Shown piece after piece: positions 7,702-15,523 of a stretch of 19,452 nt of DNA; positions within the stretch are counted from its first letter, which is position 1; each line of letters begins with the position of its first letter. Origin of the DNA: an uncultured Lachnospiraceae bacterium (lineage in GTDB: Bacteria > Bacillota_A > Clostridia > Lachnospirales > Lachnospiraceae). The notes under the pieces are model-generated. The model was not told where the DNA came from. It saw only the letters and a list, made by a program, of their open reading frames with translations, and did not search any database. The stretch is from positions 1 to 19,452 of the forward strand of contig CAJUGZ010000047.1 in the NCBI GenBank assembly GCA_910585855.1, in the 5' to 3' direction. Both the position numbers and the translations under genes were made by a program.

Positions 7702-8324
7702 TGCATAATGCGGTGCAGTTTCATTGTGCTTTCGGGGTATTCTTTTTCTATCCATTTTAAAAATCCTGCTGTTGTATGATACCCATCGTAAAGTTCTCCT
7801 TGGGTATATTCTGTAGGGATTGATGAAGCTTCCTGCTGTGAATAATATTCTGATGAGAAATAATCGTCAAGCCCTTCTGTCAGCCAGCTAAATGTTTTTA
7901 CATTTTTATATCCTTGTGCAATATGAAACAATTCATGAATAATAACATCTTTCCGTCTATCTTCAGAAGTGGATTCTGAAAATAGATTTTCCTGTAAAAT
8001 AATTTTTCCATTTCCTATATGAATACCAGAATAGTATAGTGGTATTTTAGAAGAATCTATAATGAATGTAACATCTGGAACTTCAGTTTGATAACTGTAT
8101 TTTTCCCACATTTTCGGAAAATTTTCTTCAAACACTTTTTTGATAAATTCCTTTTGTTGATCGTTTAATACATTATGCGGGTCTTCTATGCTGTATTGCA
8201 TAGAAACAAAAGAAGCACTTGCAATAATGGGTTCTTTTATTGTTTGAATCACTATAGAACAAATTGTCATACTTAAACTACAAAGTGCTATCACAGCAAA
8301 GCGAAAATAGTTATTTTTTTTCAT
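7677..8324 (-). CDS. Secreted basic-secretory-protein-type metallopeptidase, 3'-truncated
   Basis: The 215-residue product starts with a lysine-rich N-terminus and a hydrophobic segment (FAVIALCSLSMTICSIVI), a signal peptide or membrane anchor. The zinc site is HELFH followed by Q and then WLTEGLDDYFSSEY, the HExxH plus distal WLxEGxxDY arrangement of the basic secretory protein (plant and bacterial) peptidase family, and TTAGFLKWIEKEY matches its next helix. The last residues, QIFSILKS, are read from the foreign side of a junction at about 7700, so the C-terminal part of the domain, perhaps 40-60 residues, is lost. The start is secure: AAGGAGGG lies five bases before the ATG. It is divergent from the XRE operon. 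Whether the truncated enzyme folds is doubtful; exported location is inferred. Confidence 0.75.
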   Translation of the reverse strand: MKKNNYFRFAVIALCSLSMTICSIVIQTIKEPIIASASFVSMQYSIEDPHNVLNDQQKEFIKKVFEENFPKMWEKYSYQTEVPDVTFIIDSSKIPLYYSGIHIGNGKIILQENLFSESTSEDRRKDVIIHELFHIAQGYKNVKTFSWLTEGLDDYFSSEYYSQQEASSIPTEYTQGELYDGYHTTAGFLKWIEKEYPESTMKLHRIMQIFSILKS

Positions 8325-8378
8325 GTAATCCCTCCTTTTTATTACTTATAAGATGTTAAAAAACAGTTGATAGAATTT

Positions 8379-8395
8379 GTAACGAAAAGTAACGA
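8379..8395. promoter_or_regulatory. Direct repeat, candidate operator
   Basis: GTAACGA occurs at 8379-8385 and again at 8389-8395, exactly ten bases, one helical turn, apart. It lies between the divergent peptidase and XRE genes, 28 bases upstream of the XRE -35. The XRE protein itself is the obvious candidate to bind. Confidence 0.35.
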
Positions 8396-8423
8396 TTTGT
8401 CATAAAACAATAGATAAAATATA

Positions 8424-8452
8424 TTGATATTATGACAAAAATATGTTATAAT
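8424..8452 (+). promoter_or_regulatory. Strong promoter of the XRE-ImmA/IrrE-PIN operon
   Basis: TTGATA at 8424-8429 and TATAAT at 8447-8452 are 17 bases apart, and TGT in front of the -10 gives an extended -10. Transcription should begin near 8459, leaving a leader of more than 100 bases before the first start codon. Confidence 0.75.
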
Positions 8453-8516
8453 TCTAAAAATTTAGAAAAATTGTGGTAATGTTATTGTAAATAATAAAGG
8501 AGCGTTTGTTAAGAAG

Positions 8517-8567
8517 AAAGGAGGACAGCACTTCTCCCGCTGCCTTTTGGCAGTGGATTTCTGTGCT
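8517..8567 (+). promoter_or_regulatory. Ribosome binding site separated from the start by a stable hairpin
   Basis: The only good Shine-Dalgarno sequence, AAGGAGG, is at 8517-8524, more than 40 bases before the first start codon. In between, AGCAC (8527-8531) pairs with GTGCT (8563-8567), and CCGCTGCC (8537-8544) with GGCAGTGG (8549-8556) around a TTTT loop. Folded, the hairpin would bring the site to within about 4 bases of TTG 8570 or about 13 of ATG 8579. Confidence 0.5.
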
Positions 8568-8578
8568 TGTTGTATTTT

Positions 8579-8932
8579 ATGAATGATATGGCTGAAAAGA
8601 TCGGAAATCGAATAAAGACTTTTCGTGAACAAAGTGGTTTTACACAGAAAAATATTGCTACATATCTGCAGGTGGATCAGAGTCTGGTTTCTATGGTTGA
8701 AACAGGCAAACGAGTTTTTACAGTAGATTTACTGGAAAAATTGGCAGATTTATTTGGGGTATCGCTAAAGGACTTTGAAGCAGAAGAAACCGAGGTTCGA
8801 ACGCTGTCATTTGCTTTGCGTGCAAATGAGATTGATGAAACAGATATGGAAACAATCCGAGTAATTAATAGAATTGCTTTAAACAGCCGCTTTATGGAGG
8901 AACTGCTGAAAGAGAGGAATTTGCATGGATAA
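8579..8932 (+). CDS. XRE-family HTH regulator, first gene of the operon
   Basis: A 117-residue protein with a Cro/CI-type helix-turn-helix at about residues 6-62: IGNRIKTFREQSGFTQKNIA, then VDQSLVSMVETGKR as turn and recognition helix, and LLEKLADLFGVSL as the closing helices. The last 45 residues are acidic and helical (EIDETDMETIRVINRI), a likely dimerisation or partner-binding tail. It overlaps the ImmA/IrrE gene by eight bases, so the two are translationally coupled. XRE proteins beside ImmA/IrrE peptidases are typically repressors whose cleavage releases the operon. The start is uncertain: TTG 8567, TTG 8570, ATG 8579 and ATG 8588 are all in frame and none has a nearby site except through the hairpin at 8527-8567. 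Confidence 0.88.
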   Translation: MNDMAEKIGNRIKTFREQSGFTQKNIATYLQVDQSLVSMVETGKRVFTVDLLEKLADLFGVSLKDFEAEETEVRTLSFALRANEIDETDMETIRVINRIALNSRFMEELLKERNLHG

Positions 8933-9677
8933 GATGGATTTATGGAAAAAAGCAGTAAATTTAAGAAAGCAGTTAGGAGAAGATGCCACTTCCCCTATTG
9001 ATATTTTTAGTTTGACATTTTCGATCCCCTGTCTGTCGATTGTCTATTATCCGATGGGCGAGCATTTGAGTGGTATGTGTATAAAGGATGGAAAACATAG
9101 TGTGATTGCCATTAATTCTTCTATGACACTTGGACGTCAGAGATTTTCTTTGGCTCATGAATTCTATCATTTTTTTTATGATAAAGAGCCTTTTACAACT
9201 GTCTGTGCCAAGGCAATCGGAGAGGGAAAAGAAATTGAGCAGGAGGCGGATCAGTTTGCTTCTTATTTTTTGATGCCGCCGGATGCATTATCGGATTTGA
9301 TTGCTCAAAAGAAAGAAAAAGAGTGGAAAAGATTATTGTTAAAAGATATTGTTTCTATTGAACAATATTTTCAGATTAGCCGGCAGGCACTGCTTCACCG
9401 TCTGGTAGAAGAACAGGAACTGACTATGCAGGAAGCAGATTCTATGCGTCAAAATGTTACGGCATCTGCAGTAAGTTTGGGCTATCAAGATACGCTGTAC
9501 CGACCTATGCCAAAGGAAAAACAGTATGGAACATATGGTTACTATATTCAGCAGGCAGATCGAGTAATGGAACTGGGGCTGATTTCGGATGGAAAGTATG
9601 AAGAACTGTTACTGGAAGCATTTCGGGATGATTTAGTATATGGGGAGGAACGAGAAGGAGGCGAGGTGATTGACTGA
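8925..9677 (+). CDS. ImmA/IrrE-family metallopeptidase
   Basis: The 250-residue protein carries the zinc protease motif HEFYHF (LAHEFYHFFYDKE) near residues 84-89 and the third-ligand segment EQEADQFASYFLMP around residues 105-118, the canonical layout of the COG2856 family. The remainder is helical with a Tyr-rich stretch and an acidic end. Characterised relatives (ImmA of ICEBs1, IrrE of Deinococcus) cleave or inactivate an HTH repressor under stress; here the XRE protein encoded just upstream is the likely substrate. AGAGAGG lies seven bases before ATG 8925, and the frame overlaps the XRE gene by eight bases and the next gene by eight. Substrate and trigger are inferred. Confidence 0.92.
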   Translation: MDKMDLWKKAVNLRKQLGEDATSPIDIFSLTFSIPCLSIVYYPMGEHLSGMCIKDGKHSVIAINSSMTLGRQRFSLAHEFYHFFYDKEPFTTVCAKAIGEGKEIEQEADQFASYFLMPPDALSDLIAQKKEKEWKRLLLKDIVSIEQYFQISRQALLHRLVEEQELTMQEADSMRQNVTASAVSLGYQDTLYRPMPKEKQYGTYGYYIQQADRVMELGLISDGKYEELLLEAFRDDLVYGEEREGGEVID

Positions 9678-10206
9678 TTCGCTTTTCTTTGACAGCGACT
9701 GTATTTCAGCTTTTTTATGGGTTGGAAAAGAGCAGATTTTAGAGCAGTTATATGCAGGAAGAATTATAATTCCAAAACAGGTTTATGAGGAACTGTCCTA
9801 TCCCCGCATTTCCCATTTAAAAGCACGGACAGATGAAATGATTACAAAAGAAAAAGCATATATAGAAACGATTTCTATTGATACAATAGAGTATCGGCAG
9901 TATTATAAACTGACAGCAGAACCGGAAAAGGGAACGGCTGTAATAGGAAAGGGAGAGGCGGCTGCACTCGTTTTGGCACAAAACAGAAATGGGATTCTTG
10001 CCAGTAATAACTTAAAAGATATTGGAAGTTATGTAAATCAATATAGGATAAAACATAAGACGACAGGGGATATTTTAGCAGAGGCATTGAAATATGGCAT
10101 CATTACAGAAGAGCAGGGAAATTTGATTTGGGAAAGGATGCTGAGTCGGCGGCGAAAAATTGGAGCAAGTTCCTTTTCCGCTTATTTGCAGGAAAAATAT
10201 GCCTAA
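9670..10206 (+). CDS. PIN-domain protein, putative toxin nuclease
   Basis: The 178-residue protein opens with DSLFFDSDCISAFLWVG, the first beta strand and acidic pair of a PIN domain, followed by IIIPKQVYEEL, GKGEAAALVLAQ and ILASNNLKDI, which supply the later conserved acidic positions. At the usual fourth position the segment reads SNNLKD rather than a plain TxD, a variant that may be normal for this subfamily. PIN domains are metal-dependent ribonucleases, often the toxin of toxin-antitoxin pairs. TTG 9670 is the start: AAGGAGG ends eight bases upstream, and it overlaps the peptidase stop. Being third in the operon, it may be held by the XRE protein and released by the peptidase; this is inference. 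Confidence 0.8.
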   Translation: MTDSLFFDSDCISAFLWVGKEQILEQLYAGRIIIPKQVYEELSYPRISHLKARTDEMITKEKAYIETISIDTIEYRQYYKLTAEPEKGTAVIGKGEAAALVLAQNRNGILASNNLKDIGSYVNQYRIKHKTTGDILAEALKYGIITEEQGNLIWERMLSRRRKIGASSFSAYLQEKYA

Positions 10207-10365
10207 AATTCTTAATTTCTATTATTTCTGAAATTCATTTAATCAAGAAGCATCATTATTATTTCACGATATATTTTATACTTTTTATGAAAGAAAGATG
10301 GAAGATCAGAGAAGAAGTATAGAAGACAACAGATAAATAAAACTTATAAGAAATATAAATAAGTG

Positions 10366-10394
10366 TTGATTTTTATAAATTTTATTGATAGAAT
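10366..10394 (+). promoter_or_regulatory. Possible promoter of the IS607-type recombinase
   Basis: TTGATT at 10366-10371 and TAGAAT at 10389-10394 are 17 bases apart, about 30 bases before the recombinase start. Confidence 0.4.
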
Positions 10395-10425
10395 AGAGTA
10401 TAAATATGATAAGGAGATTTTAATT

Positions 10426-11046
10426 ATGAGTCAATACTATTCTATCCATGAGTTTTCAAAAATATTAGGGGTTTCCGCACAGACATTACGAAATTGGGAT
10501 AAAAATGGAAAGTTATATCCACACCATACTTCTAGTAATGGATACCGGTATTATTCACATGAGCAGATTAATCAAGTGATGAATATAAAACCAAACTTCG
10601 ATAGAATGATAATTGGTTATTGCAGAGTTTCTAGTAACAAACAGAAAGAGGATTTAGAACGACAAATAGAGAACATGAAATTGTATTTAATGGAACAGGG
10701 AAAACCTTTTGAAATTCTTAGTGATATTGGCTCTGGAATTAATTATAAGAAAAAAGGATTAAAAGAATTGATGAAACGAATCTCTCAAAATAAAGTAGAA
10801 AAAGTGGTTGTTCTATATAAAGACAGGCTTTTACGATTTGGATTTGAATTGCTGGAATATATGGCAAGTTTGTATCACTGTGAGATAGAAGTTATTGACA
10901 ATACAGAGAAAGCAGAACAACAAGAATTAGTTGAGGATTTGGTTCAGATAATAACTGAATTTAGTTGTAAATTAGAAGGAAAATGTGCGAATAAAGCAAG
11001 AAAATTTGTAAAAGAGCTTGTAGAAGACGATGATAAAAAAATATAA
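10426..11046 (+). CDS. tnpA: IS607-family serine recombinase/transposase (TnpA), solo
   Basis: The 206-residue protein has the two-part structure of IS607 TnpA. A MerR-like helix-turn-helix (YSIHEFSKILGVSAQTLRNW, residues 5-24, then the wing to about 55) precedes a small serine recombinase catalytic domain starting at IIGYCRVSSNKQKEDLERQI near residues 62-81, where the serine of RVSS is the nucleophile. KDRLLRFGFELLEY supplies the conserved Arg-rich helix. The domain appears complete. AAGGAG lies ten bases before ATG 10426. No tnpB follows, although the family usually carries one; the next gene is an ABC-F ATPase. IS607 elements make no target duplication and end at simple dinucleotides, so I cannot place the element ends by eye. 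Confidence 0.9.
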   Translation: MSQYYSIHEFSKILGVSAQTLRNWDKNGKLYPHHTSSNGYRYYSHEQINQVMNIKPNFDRMIIGYCRVSSNKQKEDLERQIENMKLYLMEQGKPFEILSDIGSGINYKKKGLKELMKRISQNKVEKVVVLYKDRLLRFGFELLEYMASLYHCEIEVIDNTEKAEQQELVEDLVQIITEFSCKLEGKCANKARKFVKELVEDDDKKI

Positions 11047-11166
11047 AAAAAATAAGAAAGGAGAAAGTTACTGTAAAAAACAATCTATAGTATAACACTT
11101 TCAAGTTAATACAGATAGGTACGGATACGTTAGTTCGGAATGTATAAGTTTTCAGTAACAAAGTTT

Positions 11167-13155
11167 ATGTTATATCAAATATGTAATGGCGCAGTAGAAT
11201 TGGGCGCAGAGATGATATTAAAGAAAATTAATTTTGAAATTCGTGATACAGAAAAAATTGCTGTAGTAGGAAGAAATGGGGGAGGAAAAACAACTCTGCT
11301 CCGATTGATTGCAGGAGAGTTAACGTTAGCAAAACGGGATAGTGATGAGGATATTTTTATAGCAAAGGCAGGAAACCCGGAAATTGGATATTTAAAACAG
11401 ATTGCATTTGAAGATCCGCTGATTTCCTTGGATGAGGAGATTCGCAAAGTATTTCGTCCTATTCTTGCTATGCAGGAGAGAATGGAATTTTTATTAGAGA
11501 AGATGAATAAAGAAGCAGGAAATATTCCAAAAGATGATGCACTTCATGCAAAGGAAATCGAGGAGTATACCCGTCTTCAGGAAGAATTTGAAAGTATTGG
11601 CGGATATTATTATGAAAAGGAATATGAAACCATGCTGCGGCAGTTTGGTTTTACAATGGAAGATAAAAAGAAACCATTGCATCAATTTTCTGGAGGGCAG
11701 CAGACAAAGTTGGCATTTATAAAACTTTTGCTTAGTAAACCGGATATTCTGCTTTTAGATGAACCGACAAACCATTTGGATATTTCAACGATTGAGTGGT
11801 TAGAGGAGTATTTAAAAAATTATAAAAAGGCGGTTGTGATTGTATCGCATGATCGGATGTTTTTAGACAAAGTAGTAGATGTGGTGTATGAAATTGAGTA
11901 TGGTGTAATAAAGCGTTATCCGGGAAACTATACAAAATTTATGGAAACGAAGCGGGCAAATTATGAAAAGCAAAAGAAAGATTATGAAATGCAACAGAAA
12001 GAAATTGCCCGTTTGCAGATGATTGTAGAAAAATATAAAAATACGCCGACAAAAGTAGCAATGACACGTTCGAAGTTAAAACAGATTGAGCATATGGAAA
12101 AAATTGAAGCGCCGGATCGGTTTGATACGCATACTTTTCATGCAAATTTTAAACCAAATCGGGAAACCGGAAAGGAAGTGCTGCATGTACAAAATTTAGA
12201 AATCGGTTATCAGCAGATAATCTGTACCATCAATATGGAGCAGCGCAGAAGGCAGCGGATTGGAATTATTGGCGGAAATGGTTTGGGAAAGTCTACATTT
12301 TTAAAAACATTGGTAGGTATTATTCCGGCATTAGGAGGCGAATATTCGTTTGGCTATCAGGTTGATGTAGGGTATTTTGATCAGCAGATGGCACAATATA
12401 GCAGTAAGAAAACAGTTTTAGATGAGTTTTGGGATGAATATCCGACATTGGATCGAACAGAAGTACGCTCCTCTCTTGGGGCTTTTTTATTTCGTCAAGA
12501 GGAGGTATTTAAGACAGTCGATATGCTGTCTGGAGGGGAAAAGGTACGTTTGGCTCTCTGCAAGATTTTTAAGACAAAACCTAATTTTTTGATTCTTGAT
12601 GAACCAACGAATCATATGGATATTGTCGGAAAAGAAACGTTAGAAGCTATGCTGCGGGATTTTCCGGGGAGTGTATTGTTTGTATCGCATGATCGATATT
12701 TTATTAAGCAGATTGCGGATGCACTTTTGGTATTTGAAGAAGGAAAGGCAGAGTATCTGCCTTATGGATATGAGGAATATATGGAACGAAAAAATGGAAC
12801 ATATGCTTCTTCTGTAGATCGAGCGGCTTTTATAAAACAGGAGGAACGAAGGGAAACTGTGCTTCATAGGGAAAGTGTATTGGAGGAAGTATCCGTGCAG
12901 AAAGGAAAGGAATCCTATGCACTGGGAAAGGAACGTTCCCGTTTGGAGAAGAAACAGAAGCGATTGGAACAGCAGATTGCAGAAACGGAACAGGCGATAC
13001 AGGAAAAAAAGGATGAGATGATGCGACCGGAATATGCCAGCAGTTATTCAAAATTGGGGGAAATTTCTTTACAAATTGAGAAACTGGAAGCTGAGCTTTT
13101 AGAATTTATGGAGGAATGGGAAGGTATTGACCAGCAACTTGAAAATTTGGAATAA
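11167..13155 (+). CDS. ABC-F family ATPase (ribosome-associated)
   Basis: This 662-residue protein has two ABC domains and no membrane segments, the ABC-F layout. These proteins bind the ribosomal E site to relieve stalls or protect against antibiotics. The first domain has GRNGGGKT, FSGGQQTKLAF and LLLDEPTNHLDI; the second GGNGLGKST, LSGGEKVRLALC and LILDEPTNHMDI, so both sites look ATP-competent. The charged linker between them (YEKQKKDYEMQQKEIARLQM and onwards, about residues 272-320) is the P-site tRNA-interacting segment. A C-terminal coiled coil covers about the last 100 residues. I chose ATG 11167 because close relatives, as I remember them, begin MLYQI; an in-frame ATG at 11140 would add nine residues. 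Neither has a good ribosome binding site, which is odd beside the IS607-type gene. Which ABC-F subfamily, and any resistance role, is unresolved. Confidence 0.88.
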   Translation: MLYQICNGAVELGAEMILKKINFEIRDTEKIAVVGRNGGGKTTLLRLIAGELTLAKRDSDEDIFIAKAGNPEIGYLKQIAFEDPLISLDEEIRKVFRPILAMQERMEFLLEKMNKEAGNIPKDDALHAKEIEEYTRLQEEFESIGGYYYEKEYETMLRQFGFTMEDKKKPLHQFSGGQQTKLAFIKLLLSKPDILLLDEPTNHLDISTIEWLEEYLKNYKKAVVIVSHDRMFLDKVVDVVYEIEYGVIKRYPGNYTKFMETKRANYEKQKKDYEMQQKEIARLQMIVEKYKNTPTKVAMTRSKLKQIEHMEKIEAPDRFDTHTFHANFKPNRETGKEVLHVQNLEIGYQQIICTINMEQRRRQRIGIIGGNGLGKSTFLKTLVGIIPALGGEYSFGYQVDVGYFDQQMAQYSSKKTVLDEFWDEYPTLDRTEVRSSLGAFLFRQEEVFKTVDMLSGGEKVRLALCKIFKTKPNFLILDEPTNHMDIVGKETLEAMLRDFPGSVLFVSHDRYFIKQIADALLVFEEGKAEYLPYGYEEYMERKNGTYASSVDRAAFIKQEERRETVLHRESVLEEVSVQKGKESYALGKERSRLEKKQKRLEQQIAETEQAIQEKKDEMMRPEYASSYSKLGEISLQIEKLEAELLEFMEEWEGIDQQLENLE

Positions 13156-13200
13156 AACTTTGACTTCTATAGAACGAAGAGGGCGTTTTGCTGCCCAATA

Positions 13201-13229
13201 TTGCAAAAGATTGAATAGTTGTATATAAT
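13201..13229 (+). promoter_or_regulatory. Promoter-like sequence just before a terminator
   Basis: TTGCAA at 13201-13206 and TATAAT at 13224-13229 are 17 bases apart. Transcription would start inside the hairpin at 13233. It may be a chance match or the source of a very short RNA. Confidence 0.3.
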
Positions 13230-13232
13230 AAT

Positions 13233-13277
13233 GCCAGAATGGAGAGAAATTATACTCTTTTCTGGCTTTATTTTATT
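13233..13277 (+). terminator. Intrinsic terminator of the ABC-F gene
   Basis: GCCAGAA at 13233-13239 pairs with TTCTGGC at 13260-13266, with GAGAG and CTCTT extending the stem inside, and TTTATTTTATT follows. Confidence 0.85.
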
Positions 13278-13313
13278 GTATAAGATTAGTACCAGAGTGA
13301 ATATTTAGTTGGA

Positions 13314-13462
13314 GGGAGGACGCCGAAAGCCAAATGGAGTGCTATTCCGGGCCCGCTTGCGCTTAGCATTTCCTCGTAGCGGACACATAAGACGCTAAAA
13401 TACAGCGTCTAAGTGCCGACGGGAAATGATGACCCTGCATAGCACTCCATTTGGCTTTCGGC
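13314..13462. repeat. Palindromic element, copy 1
   Basis: The arms at 13322-13345 and 13439-13462 are perfect 24-base reverse complements. Inside, CATTTCC pairs with GGAAATG, and at the tip AGACGCT (13390-13396) pairs with AGCGTCT (13404-13410) around AAAATAC. The core is about 90% identical, in reverse orientation, to the core at 15547-15639, but the outer arms differ. The left end matches the short element at 2592-2649. Confidence 0.85.
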
Positions 13463-13621
13463 TGTGTACTCCAGATCGAAAAAAATTGTGATATTTTTTA
13501 TTTAAAATTAGGGGGATTGGATAACAGAAGTGTATTAGACAAAAGAAATTAATATTTTGTAAAAAATGGAATAAGTAAAAAGGTGAGGAAAAAACGAAAA
13601 GGGGGATGTACATAGGATGAA

Positions 13622-15499
13622 ATGAATGTTACGCATAATTTGGCCGTTGAGAATGAAATTGGAAAAACAATTAAGATTCTTCGCATAAATGCAGGGAAGA
13701 CAAGAGAGGAGATTGCTCTTGGTTTGTGTTCTATATCTGCTTTGTATCGGTTGGAAGCAGGTGAGCGTTGTGCAGATAAGAAATTAATTGATGCTTTGAT
13801 TCAAAGATTGGGAAAATCATCGGATAAATTTGAGTTTGTGCTTGGCAGGGTAGAGTATGAAATTAATCAAAAGCGGATAGCGATTGATAATGCTTTTGAG
13901 ATGAAGAAATATGGTGAGTGTCGTGAACTTTTGGAAAAGTTCGCAGAAGGATGTAAAAAAGAGGACAATTTAAATTGGCAGTATATTGAAAAAATGAAAT
14001 TTTTACTTCGGGATCTGGAATATGATACGATAGAAAAGGCAGAGGAATTAATTTTAGATATGATTTGCAGAACTTCTCCTAATTTTTGTATGGAAGAAAT
14101 GGAGGACAGATTATTGTGTACAGAGGAGTGCAGGTTGATTTATTTACTGGCATTAACAGAGATAGAGTTTGGATGTTTTAAGAAAGCTACTCAGATTTTA
14201 GCGAAATTAAGCAGATATTTGGAAAAACATTTTAGTGATGTAGAAGAAAGAATTAAACTGTATCCTCAGATAGCATATTCCTTATCTATGTGTTATGAAT
14301 TTTATGGGCGGTATACAGAGGAAATGGCGATAGCAGAAAAAGCGATTACATTGTTGGAGGAAAATGGAAGAATCTATTTATTGGCGGATTTGCTGGAGTG
14401 TTATAAAAATGGATTTCTTGGTGAAAGAGAAATAAAAGGTCTTTTTCTGACAGAAGAAGAGAAAAAGAAAAAACGGGAATTGGAAAATCAAATCGAAGTG
14501 CTAGAACAGATACAAAGGGATTATGGAAACAGTAACCATTCTGGGATAGGAGTTAATACGATTTCTCATAATTATGGTGGTCAGGAGGTGCATTTGATTC
14601 ATGAAGTATTGGGAAGAAAAAGAAAGATTAAAGGACTGACACAGGAACAATTAAGTGAAGGAATTTGTGAACCAGAAACATTATCAAGATTACTCACTGG
14701 AAAACAAACACCAAATCAAAATACATATCGAATGTTGGCAAAATGTTTGGAGTTGGATACAGAACGATGTAGACCATATCTTTCCGTAGAGGATTATGAG
14801 ATTTATGAAAAACAGAGAAAGTTAGGAACATATTTGCATTGTAAAGAGTTTGATTTAGCAGAAGAAATCTTTGAGGAAATTGAGAAAAAATTACCACAAA
14901 ATATAGAGAAAAATAGACAATTTTGTTTATTGGTAAGGGCTATAATAGAAAGCAGAATGGGAAGAATAGGATGGGAGAAACGTTTAGAATATTTGAAAGA
15001 AGCTTTGATATGTACTATACCTGATTATCCTGAAGTTTCTATTGAAAAATGGCCTTTATGTAGACAGGAGGCAGTGATATTAAATAATATTGCGAATACA
15101 TTTGCTAGGTTAGGTGATATAGATAAAGCATTGAGTATTTTCAGAAGCATTTTGGAATCATACCAAAATAGTGAAGTGGATAAAATCTATCATATTGAAG
15201 TTATTGCAATGACAGTATTTAATCTTACAAAATGGATGGGAGTAGTTGAAAGGTATGCAGAAACATTACCAATATATGAAAGTGCTATAAAACTAAGTGT
15301 TAAAGTGGGAAGAGGAAAATACCTTGGTGGATTTTTGTATGGTAAAGCATGGAATCTTAAAAAAATATCTTCAACAAACATGGAGGAATGTAAAAAATAT
15401 TGTCGCCAAGCATATTATATTGTTAGTTTAATGAAAGAGGAGGGAGATAAAAAAAGAATTTTAAAATGTGGAAAAGAGAATTTTGGTGATTTTTTATAA
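13622..15499 (+). CDS. Tandem HTH-TPR transcriptional regulator
   Basis: The 625-residue protein is two HTH-TPR units in one chain. Unit one: XRE-type helix-turn-helix at about 10-70 (IGKTIKILRINAGKTREEIA, then SISALYRLEAGER) and helical TPR-like repeats to about 300. Unit two: a second helix-turn-helix at about 321-385 (IHEVLGRKRKIKGLTQEQLS, then ETLSRLLTGKQ) and more TPR helices to the end (NNIANTFARLGDIDKALSIF is a clear TPR). The two units align, including VEYEINQKR against EDYEIYEKQ after each HTH, so an internal duplication is likely. HTH-TPR architecture is that of RRNPP regulators, which bind imported peptides; a small exported peptide gene lies convergent at 15736-15888. AGGA four bases before ATG 13622 is a weak site. 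DNA targets and peptide binding are inferred. Confidence 0.85.
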   Translation: MNVTHNLAVENEIGKTIKILRINAGKTREEIALGLCSISALYRLEAGERCADKKLIDALIQRLGKSSDKFEFVLGRVEYEINQKRIAIDNAFEMKKYGECRELLEKFAEGCKKEDNLNWQYIEKMKFLLRDLEYDTIEKAEELILDMICRTSPNFCMEEMEDRLLCTEECRLIYLLALTEIEFGCFKKATQILAKLSRYLEKHFSDVEERIKLYPQIAYSLSMCYEFYGRYTEEMAIAEKAITLLEENGRIYLLADLLECYKNGFLGEREIKGLFLTEEEKKKKRELENQIEVLEQIQRDYGNSNHSGIGVNTISHNYGGQEVHLIHEVLGRKRKIKGLTQEQLSEGICEPETLSRLLTGKQTPNQNTYRMLAKCLELDTERCRPYLSVEDYEIYEKQRKLGTYLHCKEFDLAEEIFEEIEKKLPQNIEKNRQFCLLVRAIIESRMGRIGWEKRLEYLKEALICTIPDYPEVSIEKWPLCRQEAVILNNIANTFARLGDIDKALSIFRSILESYQNSEVDKIYHIEVIAMTVFNLTKWMGVVERYAETLPIYESAIKLSVKVGRGKYLGGFLYGKAWNLKKISSTNMEECKKYCRQAYYIVSLMKEEGDKKRILKCGKENFGDFL

Positions 15500-15523
15500 A
15501 AATATTTATGTTGGAGGAAACAG

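Noticed and set aside
12640..13051. Minus-strand frames inside the ABC-F gene
   Set aside because: They are shadows of the strong plus-strand gene, without start sites or sensible composition.
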